46,712 nucleotides of DNA from contig JADGCU010000010.1 in assembly GCA_015228785.1 (NCBI GenBank), positions 1-46,712 of the forward strand, read 5' to 3'. Within the stretch, counting starts at the first letter, position 1. Each line of letters opens with the position of its first letter. Origin of the DNA: Candidatus Omnitrophota bacterium. Its GTDB lineage: Bacteria; Omnitrophota; Gorgyraeia; Zapsychrales; Fredricksoniimonadaceae. A program made the translations under genes and the position numbers. This document shows, one piece after another, positions 7,867 to 15,565 of this stretch. Below the pieces are notes generated by a model. It was not told where the DNA came from. It searched no databases and saw only the letters and a list, made by a program, of their open reading frames with translations.

Positions 7867-9068
7867 ATGAATTAGAGATTATTCTTCGGATTTTCTTTTT
7901 TGCCTTTGGCTCTGCGATCGGGAGTTTTTTGAATGTCTGCATTGTCCGTTTGCCACAGGGCAAGTCTGTGGTGATGCCTGGATCGCACTGTATGAAGTGC
8001 GATAAGCTGGTGCGATGGTTTGATAATATTCCTATCCTCAGTTATTTTCTTCTTCGCGGGAAATGTCGCGATTGTGGGACCGTGTTTTCTTTTCGCTACG
8101 CAGGCATTGAATTTCTGACAGGTATCATTTTTTTAGGATTGTATCTCTTTTTTGGCCTTAGTTGGACGCTGATCCCGTGGTTCTTTCTTGTTGGTTCTCT
8201 TATTATTGCGACGTTTGTTGACTTGGAGCTTCGTATTATTCCTGATGAATTGAGCCTTTGGGGCATTCCTGTAGGATTGGTTATGAGTTTCTTTCTTCCT
8301 CAGATCCAGTCCATGGCAGGAAGTCCTTTGTTAGGGATAGGATTGGCTTTGTGTGCGATCTTTTCTGTTTTGGCTTTGTTGTTGATGTTGCTGGATGCGT
8401 GGGGCAGACGTTCTTTTTTGGCAAAGGAGGATGTGTGGCTCATTGGTTCAGTTTTTGTTGCTGTTCTTTTTCAGTTTTTATTGACGATATTTGTGGTTCC
8501 TGATGCTCGAGCGGTCAGGATATTGGGTCTTGTTGCCTCTTGTCAGGGAGTGATCGTTGGTGGGGGCGCCCTTTATCTCTTGGGGCTGGTGGGAGCGATT
8601 CTGATTAAAAAAAGGGTTGTGACACTCATTGATCTTAAAAGTGTAACGGATCGGTATGAAGATCTTTTCAAGGAACTCATGAACAAGGGCTATCTTGATG
8701 ATGAGGGGGAGATTCAGCCTAAATTTTCTTTGGTCAAATTAGAGGAAGGTTTTGTTTTAGATTCATCGTGGGACAAGGAGAGGGAGAAGGTTTATGCGCT
8801 TATCCTTGATTGTCAGGAGGGTGGCGTTATGGGTGGCGGGGATGTCAAGCTCATGGCCCTGGTCGGCGCATTTTTAGGATGGAAGCTTGCTCTGTTGACA
8901 ATTGTTCTTGCTCCGTTCCTGGGGATTCCCTTTGCTATTGTTGAGAAGATTCGTACGAAGAGCAGCGCCATAGCGTTTGGGCCTTATTTGGCGGTCGCAG
9001 CTGTTGTTAGTCTTCTTTTTGGAGAGAAACTGATCGCCTGGATCCTTTCTGGGTATGGAATGTATTGA
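7863..9068 (+). CDS. pilD: Prepilin peptidase (type 4) with a large internal insertion
   Basis: Membrane aspartyl protease that cuts the leader of type IV prepilins and pseudopilins and may methylate the new N-terminus. GSFLNVCIVRLP near residue 20 and two CxxC pairs (Cys43/46 and Cys68/71) form the N-terminal zinc domain. The two catalytic Asp are D120 (in VDLELRIIPD) and D327 (in MGGGDVKL). The protein has 401 residues, while usual members have about 250-290. The two catalytic Asp lie ~207 residues apart instead of ~65, due to an insert with extra hydrophobic segments and a soluble stretch at ~249-315. Translation is coupled to aroE by ATGA. The CpaF ATPase at the window end may belong to the same secretion or pilus machinery. 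Confidence 0.93.
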   Translation: MNELEIILRIFFFAFGSAIGSFLNVCIVRLPQGKSVVMPGSHCMKCDKLVRWFDNIPILSYFLLRGKCRDCGTVFSFRYAGIEFLTGIIFLGLYLFFGLSWTLIPWFFLVGSLIIATFVDLELRIIPDELSLWGIPVGLVMSFFLPQIQSMAGSPLLGIGLALCAIFSVLALLLMLLDAWGRRSFLAKEDVWLIGSVFVAVLFQFLLTIFVVPDARAVRILGLVASCQGVIVGGGALYLLGLVGAILIKKRVVTLIDLKSVTDRYEDLFKELMNKGYLDDEGEIQPKFSLVKLEEGFVLDSSWDKEREKVYALILDCQEGGVMGGGDVKLMALVGAFLGWKLALLTIVLAPFLGIPFAIVEKIRTKSSAIAFGPYLAVAAVVSLLFGEKLIAWILSGYGMY

Positions 9069-9100
9069 TCCCGATTTATTTATAGGGAAAAAATTAAGGA

Positions 9101-9124
9101 AGCCGAGAATTTTTCTTGTCGGCT
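9101..9124 (+). promoter_or_regulatory. Dyad overlapping the fba promoter -35
   Basis: AGCCGA at 9101-9106 and TCGGCT at 9119-9124 form a perfect 6-base inverted repeat with a 12-base centre that holds a T-run. Two further A-T pairs are possible inside. The right arm overlaps the proposed -35 hexamer of the fba promoter. It may be an operator, or a weak hairpin ending pilD transcription. Confidence 0.4.
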
Positions 9125-9144
9125 GGGTATTTCGTGAGTATATT
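9116..9144 (+). promoter_or_regulatory. Sigma70-type promoter for fba
   Basis: TTGTCG at 9116-9121 and TATATT at 9139-9144 are separated by 17 bases. The predicted start near 9151 gives a leader of about 70 bases ending in AGAGGAG before the fba ATG. Confidence 0.6.
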
Positions 9145-9219
9145 AAAAGCCCTTGTGGGGATGGTAGAGAGAGTTTTCCCTTGGGGCAGGATTAAAGAAT
9201 AATTAAAAGAGGAGAAAAT

Positions 9220-10230
9220 ATGGTTTCTTACAAAGAGTTAGGTCTTGTGAATACACGCGAAATGTTTCGCGGAGCTGTGAAGGGCGGATACGCCATTCCC
9301 GCGTACAATTTTAATAATATGGAGCAGATCCAAGCGATCATCACGGCTTGCGTTGAAACGCAATCGCCGGTGATTTTGCAGGTATCATCCGGCGCCCGTA
9401 AGTATGCCAACGCAACTCTTTTGCGCTGGATGGCCAAGGGTGCTGTTGAGATGATGAAGGAAATTGCCAAGGCTAAGAATCTTAAGGAGATTCCCATCGC
9501 GCTTCATCTGGACCATGGCGATACCTTTGAGCTTGCTAAAAGCTGTATTGAATCTGGGTTTTCTTCCGTCATGATCGACGGGTCGCATCATCCTTATGAG
9601 AAGAACGTGGAGCTTGCCAAACAGGTTGCGGATTATGCGCATCAGCATGATGTGACGGTCGAAGCTGAGCTTGGTGTTCTTTCCGGCATTGAAGATGATG
9701 TGGTGGCCGCTCATTCGGTTTATACGCAGCCTGATCAGGTGGTTGATTTTGTGAAAAGAACGGGCGTTGATTCACTTGCTATTTCCATCGGCACATCCCA
9801 TGGTGCTTACAAGTTTAAGCCTGCCCAGTGCACCAAGGATCCCAAGACCGGGGTTTTGGTTCCGCCGCCGTTACGGTTTGATATTCTGGAGGAGATCGAG
9901 AAGCGCATTCCAGGATTCCCAATCGTTCTTCATGGCGCGAGTTCTGTGGCGACCGAGTATGTTGAGATGATCAATAAGTTCGGCGGCAAGCTTGAGGCTG
10001 CTGTCGGAATTCCTGAGGAACAGCTCCGTCGTGCCGCGAAGTCGGCGGTCTGCAAGATCAATATTGATTCTGATGGTCGTCTGGCCATGACTGCACTCAT
10101 TCGTAAGACGTTCGCTGAGAATCCTGGTGAATTTGATCCGCGGAAATACTTAGGTCCGGCGCGTGATGCCCTGGTTAAGGTGTACAAACAGAAGAACGAG
10201 AATGTCCTTGGCTCTGCTGGCAGGGCGTAA
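9220..10230 (+). CDS. fba: Class II fructose-1,6-bisphosphate aldolase
   Basis: Zinc-dependent cleavage of fructose 1,6-bisphosphate, or the reverse reaction in gluconeogenesis. The 336 residues contain HLDHGDTFE (catalytic Asp and zinc His), MIDGSHHPYEKN, VEAELGVLSG, the second zinc His in GTSHGAYKF, the third in VLHGASSV, and the phosphate-binding NIDSDGRLAMTA. This is the form with an extended loop near residue 205-220 (TKDPKTGVLVPPP). ATG 9220 follows AGAGGAG. With its own promoter and a strong terminator, it looks monocistronic. Together with pfkA it covers two successive glycolytic steps. Confidence 0.96.
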   Translation: MVSYKELGLVNTREMFRGAVKGGYAIPAYNFNNMEQIQAIITACVETQSPVILQVSSGARKYANATLLRWMAKGAVEMMKEIAKAKNLKEIPIALHLDHGDTFELAKSCIESGFSSVMIDGSHHPYEKNVELAKQVADYAHQHDVTVEAELGVLSGIEDDVVAAHSVYTQPDQVVDFVKRTGVDSLAISIGTSHGAYKFKPAQCTKDPKTGVLVPPPLRFDILEEIEKRIPGFPIVLHGASSVATEYVEMINKFGGKLEAAVGIPEEQLRRAAKSAVCKINIDSDGRLAMTALIRKTFAENPGEFDPRKYLGPARDALVKVYKQKNENVLGSAGRA

Positions 10231-10260
10231 GGCGTTTATAGTATGCTTGTATTGGTTTTT

Positions 10261-10302
10261 ACCCCGCGTCCCCCAGTATCCGGGTGGCGCGGGGTTTTGT
10301 TT
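10261..10302 (+). terminator. Strong intrinsic terminator after fba
   Basis: ACCCCGCG at 10261-10268 pairs with CGCGGGGT at 10288-10295; the space between can form a further short stem. TTTTGTTTT follows. It lies about 30 bases after the fba stop and runs directly into the second copy of the palindromic element. Confidence 0.9.
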
Positions 10303-10367
10303 TGGTGAGGGTTCTCGCCAAAACACCCCGAACCGTGTTGCGAGCAGGAGGTATTTCGAGTGAGGGG
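10298..10367 (+). repeat. Two-hairpin palindromic element, copy 2
   Basis: The inverted repeat 10298-10309/10314-10325 (arms TGTTTTGGTGAG, loop GGTT, one G·U pair) is followed by a segment bounded by CCCC (10326-10329) and GGGG (10364-10367). The order, spacing and much of the sequence match copy 1 at 5272-5338, and both copies directly follow the T-run of an intrinsic terminator. A promoter for the next gene begins 14 bases after it. Confidence 0.7.
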
Positions 10368-10380
10368 CACTATTTTCTTT

Positions 10381-10409
10381 TTGACGTTAAAAGGTTCGCA
10401 GGATACACT
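10381..10409 (+). promoter_or_regulatory. Sigma70-type promoter for the small Cys-rich gene
   Basis: TTGACG at 10381-10386 and TACACT at 10404-10409 are 17 bases apart. Transcription should start near 10416, twenty bases before the ATG, leaving just enough room for the strong AAAGGAGGGG ribosome site. Confidence 0.7.
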
Positions 10410-10435
10410 TGTATGAGTTTTAAAGGAGGGGTTTT

Positions 10436-10630
10436 ATGGAATGTTTGAAAGAAAGAAATTTGAAAGATTGTACATGTACGTATCCTGGTTGTTCACGTAA
10501 AGGGATTTGCTGCGAATGTGTTATTTATCATCGCAACAAAGGGGCTATCCCAGGCTGTTTCTTTCCAAGTGAGGGTGAGAAGACTTACGACAGGAGTCGG
10601 GCTAGTTTTATCAAGGCATGGTCAAAATGA
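10436..10630 (+). CDS. Small Cys-rich protein, DUF6485-like
   Basis: This 64-residue protein has seven Cys in its first 41 residues: one near the start, a CTCTYPGCSRKG segment, the CCEC cluster, and a single Cys in GCFFPSEGEKTYDRS. From memory, the arrangement matches the DUF6485 family of short conserved proteins of unknown function; I could not check this against a database. The Cys spacing suggests a bound metal such as zinc. It has an unusually strong Shine-Dalgarno (AAAGGAGGGG) and its own promoter, so it is probably well expressed. Its stop overlaps the start of the next small ORF (ATGA). Confidence 0.8.
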   Translation: MECLKERNLKDCTCTYPGCSRKGICCECVIYHRNKGAIPGCFFPSEGEKTYDRSRASFIKAWSK

Positions 10631-10809
10631 GCAAGAAGGAAAAGCAGATTCTGATTCATAAGAAAAACAGTCGAGGGCTTTCTATGAGCGCTCAAGCGGT
10701 TCACGGGTCCACTAAAGGAAGTCGTTTTGTCGCGCCAGCGACGACGTCAAAGACCCGTGCTGAGGTTTTTCTTCAAAATTTGAAAATGGAGATCAAAAAG
10801 GCGATTTGA
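10627..10809 (+). CDS. Small basic hypothetical protein
   Basis: I do not recognise this protein. It has about 60 residues, is Lys-rich, has no Cys and no membrane segment, and ends in a probable short helix (RAEVFLQNLKMEIKKAI). The ORF track starts at ATG 10618, but the ATG at 10627 overlaps the previous stop as ATGA, the coupling seen throughout this window, so I prefer it. It shares a message with the DUF6485-like gene. The aroK promoter begins inside its stop codon. It could be a real small protein or a non-functional ORF. Confidence 0.5.
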   Translation: MSKKEKQILIHKKNSRGLSMSAQAVHGSTKGSRFVAPATTSKTRAEVFLQNLKMEIKKAI

Positions 10810-10834
10810 CTTTTTGTCAATATTTTGATACGAT
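10806..10834 (+). promoter_or_regulatory. Sigma70-type promoter for aroK, probably leaderless
   Basis: TTGACT at 10806-10811 and TACGAT at 10829-10834 lie 17 bases apart. The normal start point would be at about 10840-10842, on top of the aroK ATG at 10841. No Shine-Dalgarno exists before that ATG. The mRNA would thus start at, or within a base or two of, the start codon. Confidence 0.6.
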
Positions 10835-10840
10835 TCACCT

Positions 10841-11365
10841 ATGATGCAGGATCAGAAAAATATTGTTTTAGTCGGTTTTATGGCTTCCGGAAAGACATTT
10901 GCCTCTCGGGAGTTGGCTAAGTGCTTGAGTCGCGAATGCGTCTCAACGGATGAGCTCGTAGAGAAGCGAGAAGGTATGAGGATTGCGGATATCTTTGCCA
11001 AAAAAGGCGAGCCGTATTTTCGTCAGGTTGAGAAGGAGATCGTCCGTGAGGCGTCTGCTCAAAAGAATCTCGTGATCGATTGCGGCGGAGGTGTCGCCGC
11101 CAATGAAGAGAATTTCAATGTGCTTAAAGCGACGGGCATTAGTTTTTATCTTTATGCCTCGCCTGAGAGTGTGTATCGCAGGACTAAGGGGAAAACCGAT
11201 CGGCCTTTGCTGAACGTGCCCGATCCTCTTGGTAAGATCAAGGAACTGTTGGCCAAACGCGACCCCCATTACCGAACGGCCCACTTCATTGTAGATTCCA
11301 ATGAAGACAACATAGGTAAGGTGGTCGATGAAATCCTCTTTATTCTGTCCAAAGACAAATCGTGA
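10841..11365 (+). CDS. aroK: Shikimate kinase
   Basis: Phosphorylates shikimate at the 3-hydroxyl using ATP. The 174 residues have the P-loop GFMASGKT near residue 12, the shikimate-binding Asp in STDELVEKREG, GEPYFRQVEKEI, the CGGGV glycine run, and the lid segment TDRPLL. Two adjacent ATGs (10841, 10844) could start translation; neither has a Shine-Dalgarno, and the promoter places the transcript start there. Its 3' end overlaps the dprA start by 38 bases. It belongs to the same pathway as aroE upstream but is a separate transcription unit. Confidence 0.93.
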   Translation: MMQDQKNIVLVGFMASGKTFASRELAKCLSRECVSTDELVEKREGMRIADIFAKKGEPYFRQVEKEIVREASAQKNLVIDCGGGVAANEENFNVLKATGISFYLYASPESVYRRTKGKTDRPLLNVPDPLGKIKELLAKRDPHYRTAHFIVDSNEDNIGKVVDEILFILSKDKS

Positions 11366-12455
11366 CGCGCTTCTGATTCTCAATGCTATTTCTGGTCTTG
11401 GTAACAGGCGAACACTCGCATTGATCCAGCATTTCGGATCTCCCCAAAGTATTTTTGAATCGCTTGGCAATGGAAGTTTGCGAAGCGTGGGGCTTCCTGA
11501 GCAACTCATTATTAACATGGAGACTTTTGATGCTGAGACTTTTCTGAAATCAGAAGAGGATTGTTTGCTTGAGCACGACGCCAGGCTTATGACGATCTTG
11601 GACGATGATTATCCATCCAGGCTCAAGGAAATCGCGGATGCTCCGATCGTTCTTTATATCCAAGGTAAGATCCCGGAGAGGCTTGATTGTGCGATTGCGA
11701 TTGTTGGTTCCCGGAACGCGACGATCTATGGCTTGCAGATGGCGGAACAGTTTGCTCGTGAACTGTCGGAACTGGGCGTGCCGATCATTTCTGGTCTTGC
11801 GCGCGGCATTGATGCGGCAGCTCATCGCGGGTGTTTAAGGGCAAGCGGGCAGACGGTGGGCGTTTTGGGTTGCGGACTTGATATTGTCTATCCTCGAGAG
11901 AATAAATTTCTTTTTGATGCTATTCGTGAGAAGGGGTGTATTATTTCTGAATTTCCTTTCGGTACACCACCTGTTTCTTATAATTTTCCCCGGCGAAACC
12001 GGATCGTGAGTGGCTTGTCGTTGGGGGTTCTTGTTGTTGAGGCGAATTTGAAGAGTGGGGCGCTTATCACGGCTGATTTTGCTCTTGAGCAAGGGCGTGA
12101 GGTTTTTGCCTTACCCGGCCGGGTTGATAGTCCTTTGTCTCAGGGGCCGCATGCCATTATTCGTCAAGGGGCAAAACTTGTTCTGTCAGTTGATGATATT
12201 CTTGAAGAATTACCGGTTAAGGTTATGAGGCCAGAAAGTGCGGGGTCCAGCCTTTCTTGTGAGTCCCCGGATCTGGATAATGAGGAAAAAGAACTTTTCG
12301 ATATTATTAAGGAAGGGAAGTCTTCTTTGGAAAGTTTACAGGTGAAGACAGGGTCTTCTTCGTCGGGATTGATGGCGCCTTTGCTTGCGTTACAGCTTAA
12401 AAAGATTGTTCGGGAGTTGCCTGGGAAAATATACGAATTGGTGAGTGGTCGCTAA
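11328..12455 (+). CDS. dprA: DNA-processing protein DprA
   Basis: Binds single-stranded DNA taken up during transformation and loads RecA on it. The 375-residue protein has an N-terminal helix-hairpin-helix/SAM-like region (ISGLGNRRTLALIQHFGS). The Rossmann-type core follows, with VGSRNATIYG, SGLARGIDAAAHRG, GCGLDIVYP, NFPRRNRIVSGLS and GALITADFALEQGREVFALPG. The last ~65 residues form a winged-helix-like tail. The start at 11328 lies inside aroK; it keeps the full N-terminal domain. The order dprA-topA-xerC is common in bacteria. Together with the prepilin peptidase and pilus-type ATPase, it hints that natural transformation is possible, but no uptake channel gene is present here. Confidence 0.95.
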   Translation: MKSSLFCPKTNRDALLILNAISGLGNRRTLALIQHFGSPQSIFESLGNGSLRSVGLPEQLIINMETFDAETFLKSEEDCLLEHDARLMTILDDDYPSRLKEIADAPIVLYIQGKIPERLDCAIAIVGSRNATIYGLQMAEQFARELSELGVPIISGLARGIDAAAHRGCLRASGQTVGVLGCGLDIVYPRENKFLFDAIREKGCIISEFPFGTPPVSYNFPRRNRIVSGLSLGVLVVEANLKSGALITADFALEQGREVFALPGRVDSPLSQGPHAIIRQGAKLVLSVDDILEELPVKVMRPESAGSSLSCESPDLDNEEKELFDIIKEGKSSLESLQVKTGSSSSGLMAPLLALQLKKIVRELPGKIYELVSGR

Positions 12456-12488
12456 TCAGTTAATATATTTGTTGCATATTATCTGTTT

Positions 12489-12517
12489 TTGTGGAAATTA
12501 AGAGTGGCGCATGTAAT
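12489..12517 (+). promoter_or_regulatory. Possible promoter for topA
   Basis: TGTAAT at 12512-12517 is a good -10. The hexamer 17 bases before it, TTGTGG, matches consensus only in its first three bases. The intergenic stretch is AT-rich. Moderate to weak support. Confidence 0.35.
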
Positions 12518-12553
12518 GGATTATCATAATTTTTATAGGAATCTTTAGAATTT

Positions 12554-14548
12554 ATGTCGAAATCCCTCGTTATAGTCGAATCACCTGCTAAGGTCAAAAC
12601 GATCAATAAGATTCTTGGGAGCAAGTACAAAGTGACCTCTTCCATGGGGCACTTGATCGATCTTCCTAAGTCTACCCTTGGGGTAGATGTGGATAAGGAC
12701 TTTGAGCCGCGTTTTATTGTTGTGCGTGCCAAGCAGAAAGTCTTGACCAAGCTTAAGAAAGAGGCGGAAGGTAAGACCGAGATCTATTTTGCGACTGACC
12801 CTGATCGCGAAGGGGAGGCGATTGGTTGGAATCTGGTTCCGCATTTAGCGCCTGATGGCAAGAAAAAGATTTTTCGTGTTGTTTTTCATGAGATCACCAA
12901 AGAGGCAGTGAAAAAGGCCTTTGAAGAGAAGCATGCCTTTGAGCCCAACAAGATCAATGCGCAGAATGCGCGTCGTATTTTGGATCGTATTGTGGGGTAT
13001 TTGATCAGCCCTATTCTTTGGAAGAAAGTGGGAAGTCGCTTGAGTGCTGGGCGTGTTCAGTCAGTTGCGCTTCGCATTATTGTCGAGCGGGAACGCGAGA
13101 TCCAGAAATTTAACCCTGTTGAGTATTGGCAGATCGCTGTGCTTCTTCAGAAAGATGGCGTGACGGGAAATCTTGAAGCGCAGCTTGAGAAGATCGACGG
13201 GCAGAAGGTTGATTTGAAGGCTTCTCATGAGACGCAAAGAATCGCGGAAGAGCTTAAGACTAAGCTGTTTCGTATCTCGGCGGTTACGACCCGTGAAGTC
13301 AGGCGCAATGCACAGCCTCCTTTTATTACAAGCACTCTTCAGCAGGAGGCCTTTTCCAAGCTTGGGTTTAACGCGCAGCGTACCATGATGATCGCGCAGG
13401 AGCTTTACGAGGGGATCGAGATCGGGGATGAGGAAGCGGTGGGTCTTATTACGTACATGAGGACGGATTCTGTCAATATTGCTAATGAAGCGATCGACAA
13501 GGTTCGCGGGTTCGTTGGCAAGAGTTTTGGTAGTGATTATTTGCCAGAGGTGCCCAATAAGTTCAAGTCTAAGAAATCGGCTCAGGAGGCTCACGAGGCG
13601 ATCCGTCCTTCTGATGTGGTGAGAACGCCTGAGAGCATGAAGAAGTTTTTGACGGAGGATCAGCAGAAGCTGTATGACCTTATTTGGAAGCGGTTTGTTA
13701 GTTGTCAGATGGCGCCTGCTGTTTTTGAGAATAAAAGGGTTGAAATATCAGCAGGGTCTTATCAGTTTGGGGCTACGGGATCGACGTTGATATTTGCCGG
13801 GTGTCTCTCGGTTTATCGTACGAATGAAGAGGAAGATGGAAAGCAGGATCTGGCGCCATACGTTGAGAATGATATTCTACAGATGACCGAGGTCAGGCCA
13901 ACGCAGCATTTTACGAAGCCTCCGGCTCGGTATTCGGAAGCGAGTCTTGTCAAAACGCTTGAAGAAGAGGGCATTGGGCGTCCTAGTACATATGCTTCGA
14001 TCATTCAGACACTTGTTTTAAGAAATTATGTGACGCGTGAGCGAGGATATTTTACTCCCACACAGCTTGGTTTTATTGTTTGTGATCTTCTCGTATCGAG
14101 TTTTCCAAAAGTTTTAGATATAGGATTTACGGCCAAGATGGAAGAGAGCTTGGATCTTGTGGAAGAAGGTGTTCTTGATTACGTTAAGCTCCTTAAGGAT
14201 TTTTATGGTCCGTTTAAAGAGGAATTGGACCGTGCCATGGATGGTCTTGAGAAGACGAGTATTACCATTGATAAGCCGTGTCCTAAGTGCGCATCTACAA
14301 GTCTGGCCGTTAAGTGGGGTCGTAATGGCCGGTTCTTAAGCTGTGCGAAATTCCCCGAGTGCCGGCATGCTGAGCCTTATCCGACAGGTGTCAAGTGTCC
14401 CGAGGCGGGCTGTGATGGCGAACTTGTTGAACGTCGCAACCGGCGTGGCGGGGTTTTTTACGGTTGTAATAAATATCCTACGTGTAAACACATCTCCAAT
14501 AAGCTTCCTGTAAGCGCTCCTGTTATTGAAAAGTCACTTGAAGAATAG
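12554..14548 (+). CDS. topA: DNA topoisomerase I (type IA)
   Basis: Relaxes negative supercoils by passing strands through a transient single-strand break. The Toprim domain begins at the N-terminus (VIVESPAKVKTI) and has the metal site TDPDREGEAI. The active-site Tyr lies in GLITYMRTDS near residue 300, and RRILDRIVGY and AGRVQSVAL are present. The C-terminus carries two four-Cys zinc ribbons (CPKC…CAKFPEC and CPEAGC…CNKYPTC). 664 residues is at the shorter end for bacterial TopA because only two zinc ribbons are present. ATG 12554 has only a weak ribosome site. It lies between dprA and xerC in a widely conserved order. Confidence 0.97.
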   Translation: MSKSLVIVESPAKVKTINKILGSKYKVTSSMGHLIDLPKSTLGVDVDKDFEPRFIVVRAKQKVLTKLKKEAEGKTEIYFATDPDREGEAIGWNLVPHLAPDGKKKIFRVVFHEITKEAVKKAFEEKHAFEPNKINAQNARRILDRIVGYLISPILWKKVGSRLSAGRVQSVALRIIVEREREIQKFNPVEYWQIAVLLQKDGVTGNLEAQLEKIDGQKVDLKASHETQRIAEELKTKLFRISAVTTREVRRNAQPPFITSTLQQEAFSKLGFNAQRTMMIAQELYEGIEIGDEEAVGLITYMRTDSVNIANEAIDKVRGFVGKSFGSDYLPEVPNKFKSKKSAQEAHEAIRPSDVVRTPESMKKFLTEDQQKLYDLIWKRFVSCQMAPAVFENKRVEISAGSYQFGATGSTLIFAGCLSVYRTNEEEDGKQDLAPYVENDILQMTEVRPTQHFTKPPARYSEASLVKTLEEEGIGRPSTYASIIQTLVLRNYVTRERGYFTPTQLGFIVCDLLVSSFPKVLDIGFTAKMEESLDLVEEGVLDYVKLLKDFYGPFKEELDRAMDGLEKTSITIDKPCPKCASTSLAVKWGRNGRFLSCAKFPECRHAEPYPTGVKCPEAGCDGELVERRNRRGGVFYGCNKYPTCKHISNKLPVSAPVIEKSLEE

Positions 14549-14563
14549 TTTTTGACCAGAAGA

Positions 14564-14592
14564 ATTCTTTTTGAAATCTCATTAAAAAGAAT
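14564..14592 (+). other. AT-rich inverted repeat after topA
   Basis: ATTCTTTTT and AAAAAGAAT form a perfect 9-base inverted repeat with an 11-base loop. It lies just after the topA stop and before the xerC promoter region. It is AT-rich and lacks a clean T-run, so it is at most a weak terminator; a regulator-binding dyad is also possible. Confidence 0.4.
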
Positions 14593-14632
14593 GTGAATTT
14601 ACTATTTGTTCTTTATATATATCGATATTAGT

Positions 14633-14638
14633 TATAAT
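14633..14638 (+). promoter_or_regulatory. Consensus -10 element for xerC
   Basis: A perfect TATAAT lies 24 bases before the xerC ATG in an AT-rich region. No convincing -35 hexamer lies at 16-18 bases; TTGTTC is 20 bases away. The ribosome site AAAAGGGG fits between the predicted start and the ATG. Confidence 0.45.
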
Positions 14639-14661
14639 ATATTCTCATTAAAAAGGGGTAA

Positions 14662-15522
14662 ATGAGCCAGCATCTTGATAAATTCCTTAATAATCTTGAG
14701 ATTGAGAAGAATTATTCTGAGCATACGCTTTTGAATTATCGTCTTGATCTTCAGGAGTTCTTTGTCTTTTTGGGGCATGATCGGATTGCGGAAGTAGATT
14801 ATTCGGTGTTGAGGCGATTTTTGGCTGAGATGCGTGCCAAGCAGCTCAAGCCGCGCAGTGTGGCACGCAAGCTGTCGAGTTTGAGGAGCTTCTTTAAGTT
14901 TCTTCAGAGAGAGGGGGTTATCCAGAAGAATCCTGCAAGTTTACTGTTGACCCCCAAGCTTGATAAGCCTTTGCCGCATTTCTTGAGTGAGGAGGATACG
15001 GTCAGGCTGATCGAAGCGCCTGAGGGGGATAAGTCTTCGAATCTTCGGGATAAGGCGATCTTTGAGACGCTCTATTCAACTGGCATCAGGGTCAGCGAGC
15101 TTGTTGGTTTAAGTCAGGGGGATGTGGATTTGATCGGTGATCTTGTGAAGGTTTTTGGTAAAGGGCGCAAGGAGCGGATTGTCCCCATTGGGGCTAAGGC
15201 TGTTGAGGCGATCCAGGGGTATTTGGCTGCGCGCAAGCATACATCTGAGGCTGTTTTTTTGAACAATCGCGGCGGACGGCTCACGGCGCGCAGTGTGCGC
15301 AATATTATCAACAAGCACATTAAGAAGGCGGCGTTTCAGCAGAATGTACATCCGCACATGTTGCGGCATTCTTTTGCCACGCATCTTCTGGATCATGGGG
15401 CGGACTTAAGGTCAGTCCAGGAATTGTTGGGTCACGTCAATCTTTCAACAACACAGATATATACGCATCTGACGACCGAGAAACTGAAGAGCGTTTATGA
15501 AAAGGCCCATCCACGTGCTTAG
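14662..15522 (+). CDS. xerC: Tyrosine recombinase XerC
   Basis: Site-specific recombinase that resolves chromosome dimers at dif. The 286 residues comprise an N-terminal SAM-like domain (about 1-90, YSEHTLLNYRLDL) and a catalytic domain. The catalytic set is visible: Arg in STGIRVSEL, Lys in GKGRKERIVP, HxxR in HPHMLRHSFATHLL, His in LLGHVNLSTT, and Tyr in TQIYTHL. It could also be XerD or a single Xer; its place next to topA and dprA supports the housekeeping role. No att sites, repeats or phage genes are nearby, so a phage integrase is unlikely. Confidence 0.93.
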   Translation: MSQHLDKFLNNLEIEKNYSEHTLLNYRLDLQEFFVFLGHDRIAEVDYSVLRRFLAEMRAKQLKPRSVARKLSSLRSFFKFLQREGVIQKNPASLLLTPKLDKPLPHFLSEEDTVRLIEAPEGDKSSNLRDKAIFETLYSTGIRVSELVGLSQGDVDLIGDLVKVFGKGRKERIVPIGAKAVEAIQGYLAARKHTSEAVFLNNRGGRLTARSVRNIINKHIKKAAFQQNVHPHMLRHSFATHLLDHGADLRSVQELLGHVNLSTTQIYTHLTTEKLKSVYEKAHPRA

Positions 15523-15565
15523 TGGATAGGTAAAGTTATCGTAACGTCTAGAGCGTGAAACGAAT

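Noticed and set aside
14662-15522. Phage or island integrase with attachment sites
   Set aside because: The neighbours dprA and topA, a typical XerC length and the absence of repeats, tRNA or phage genes argue for housekeeping XerC.
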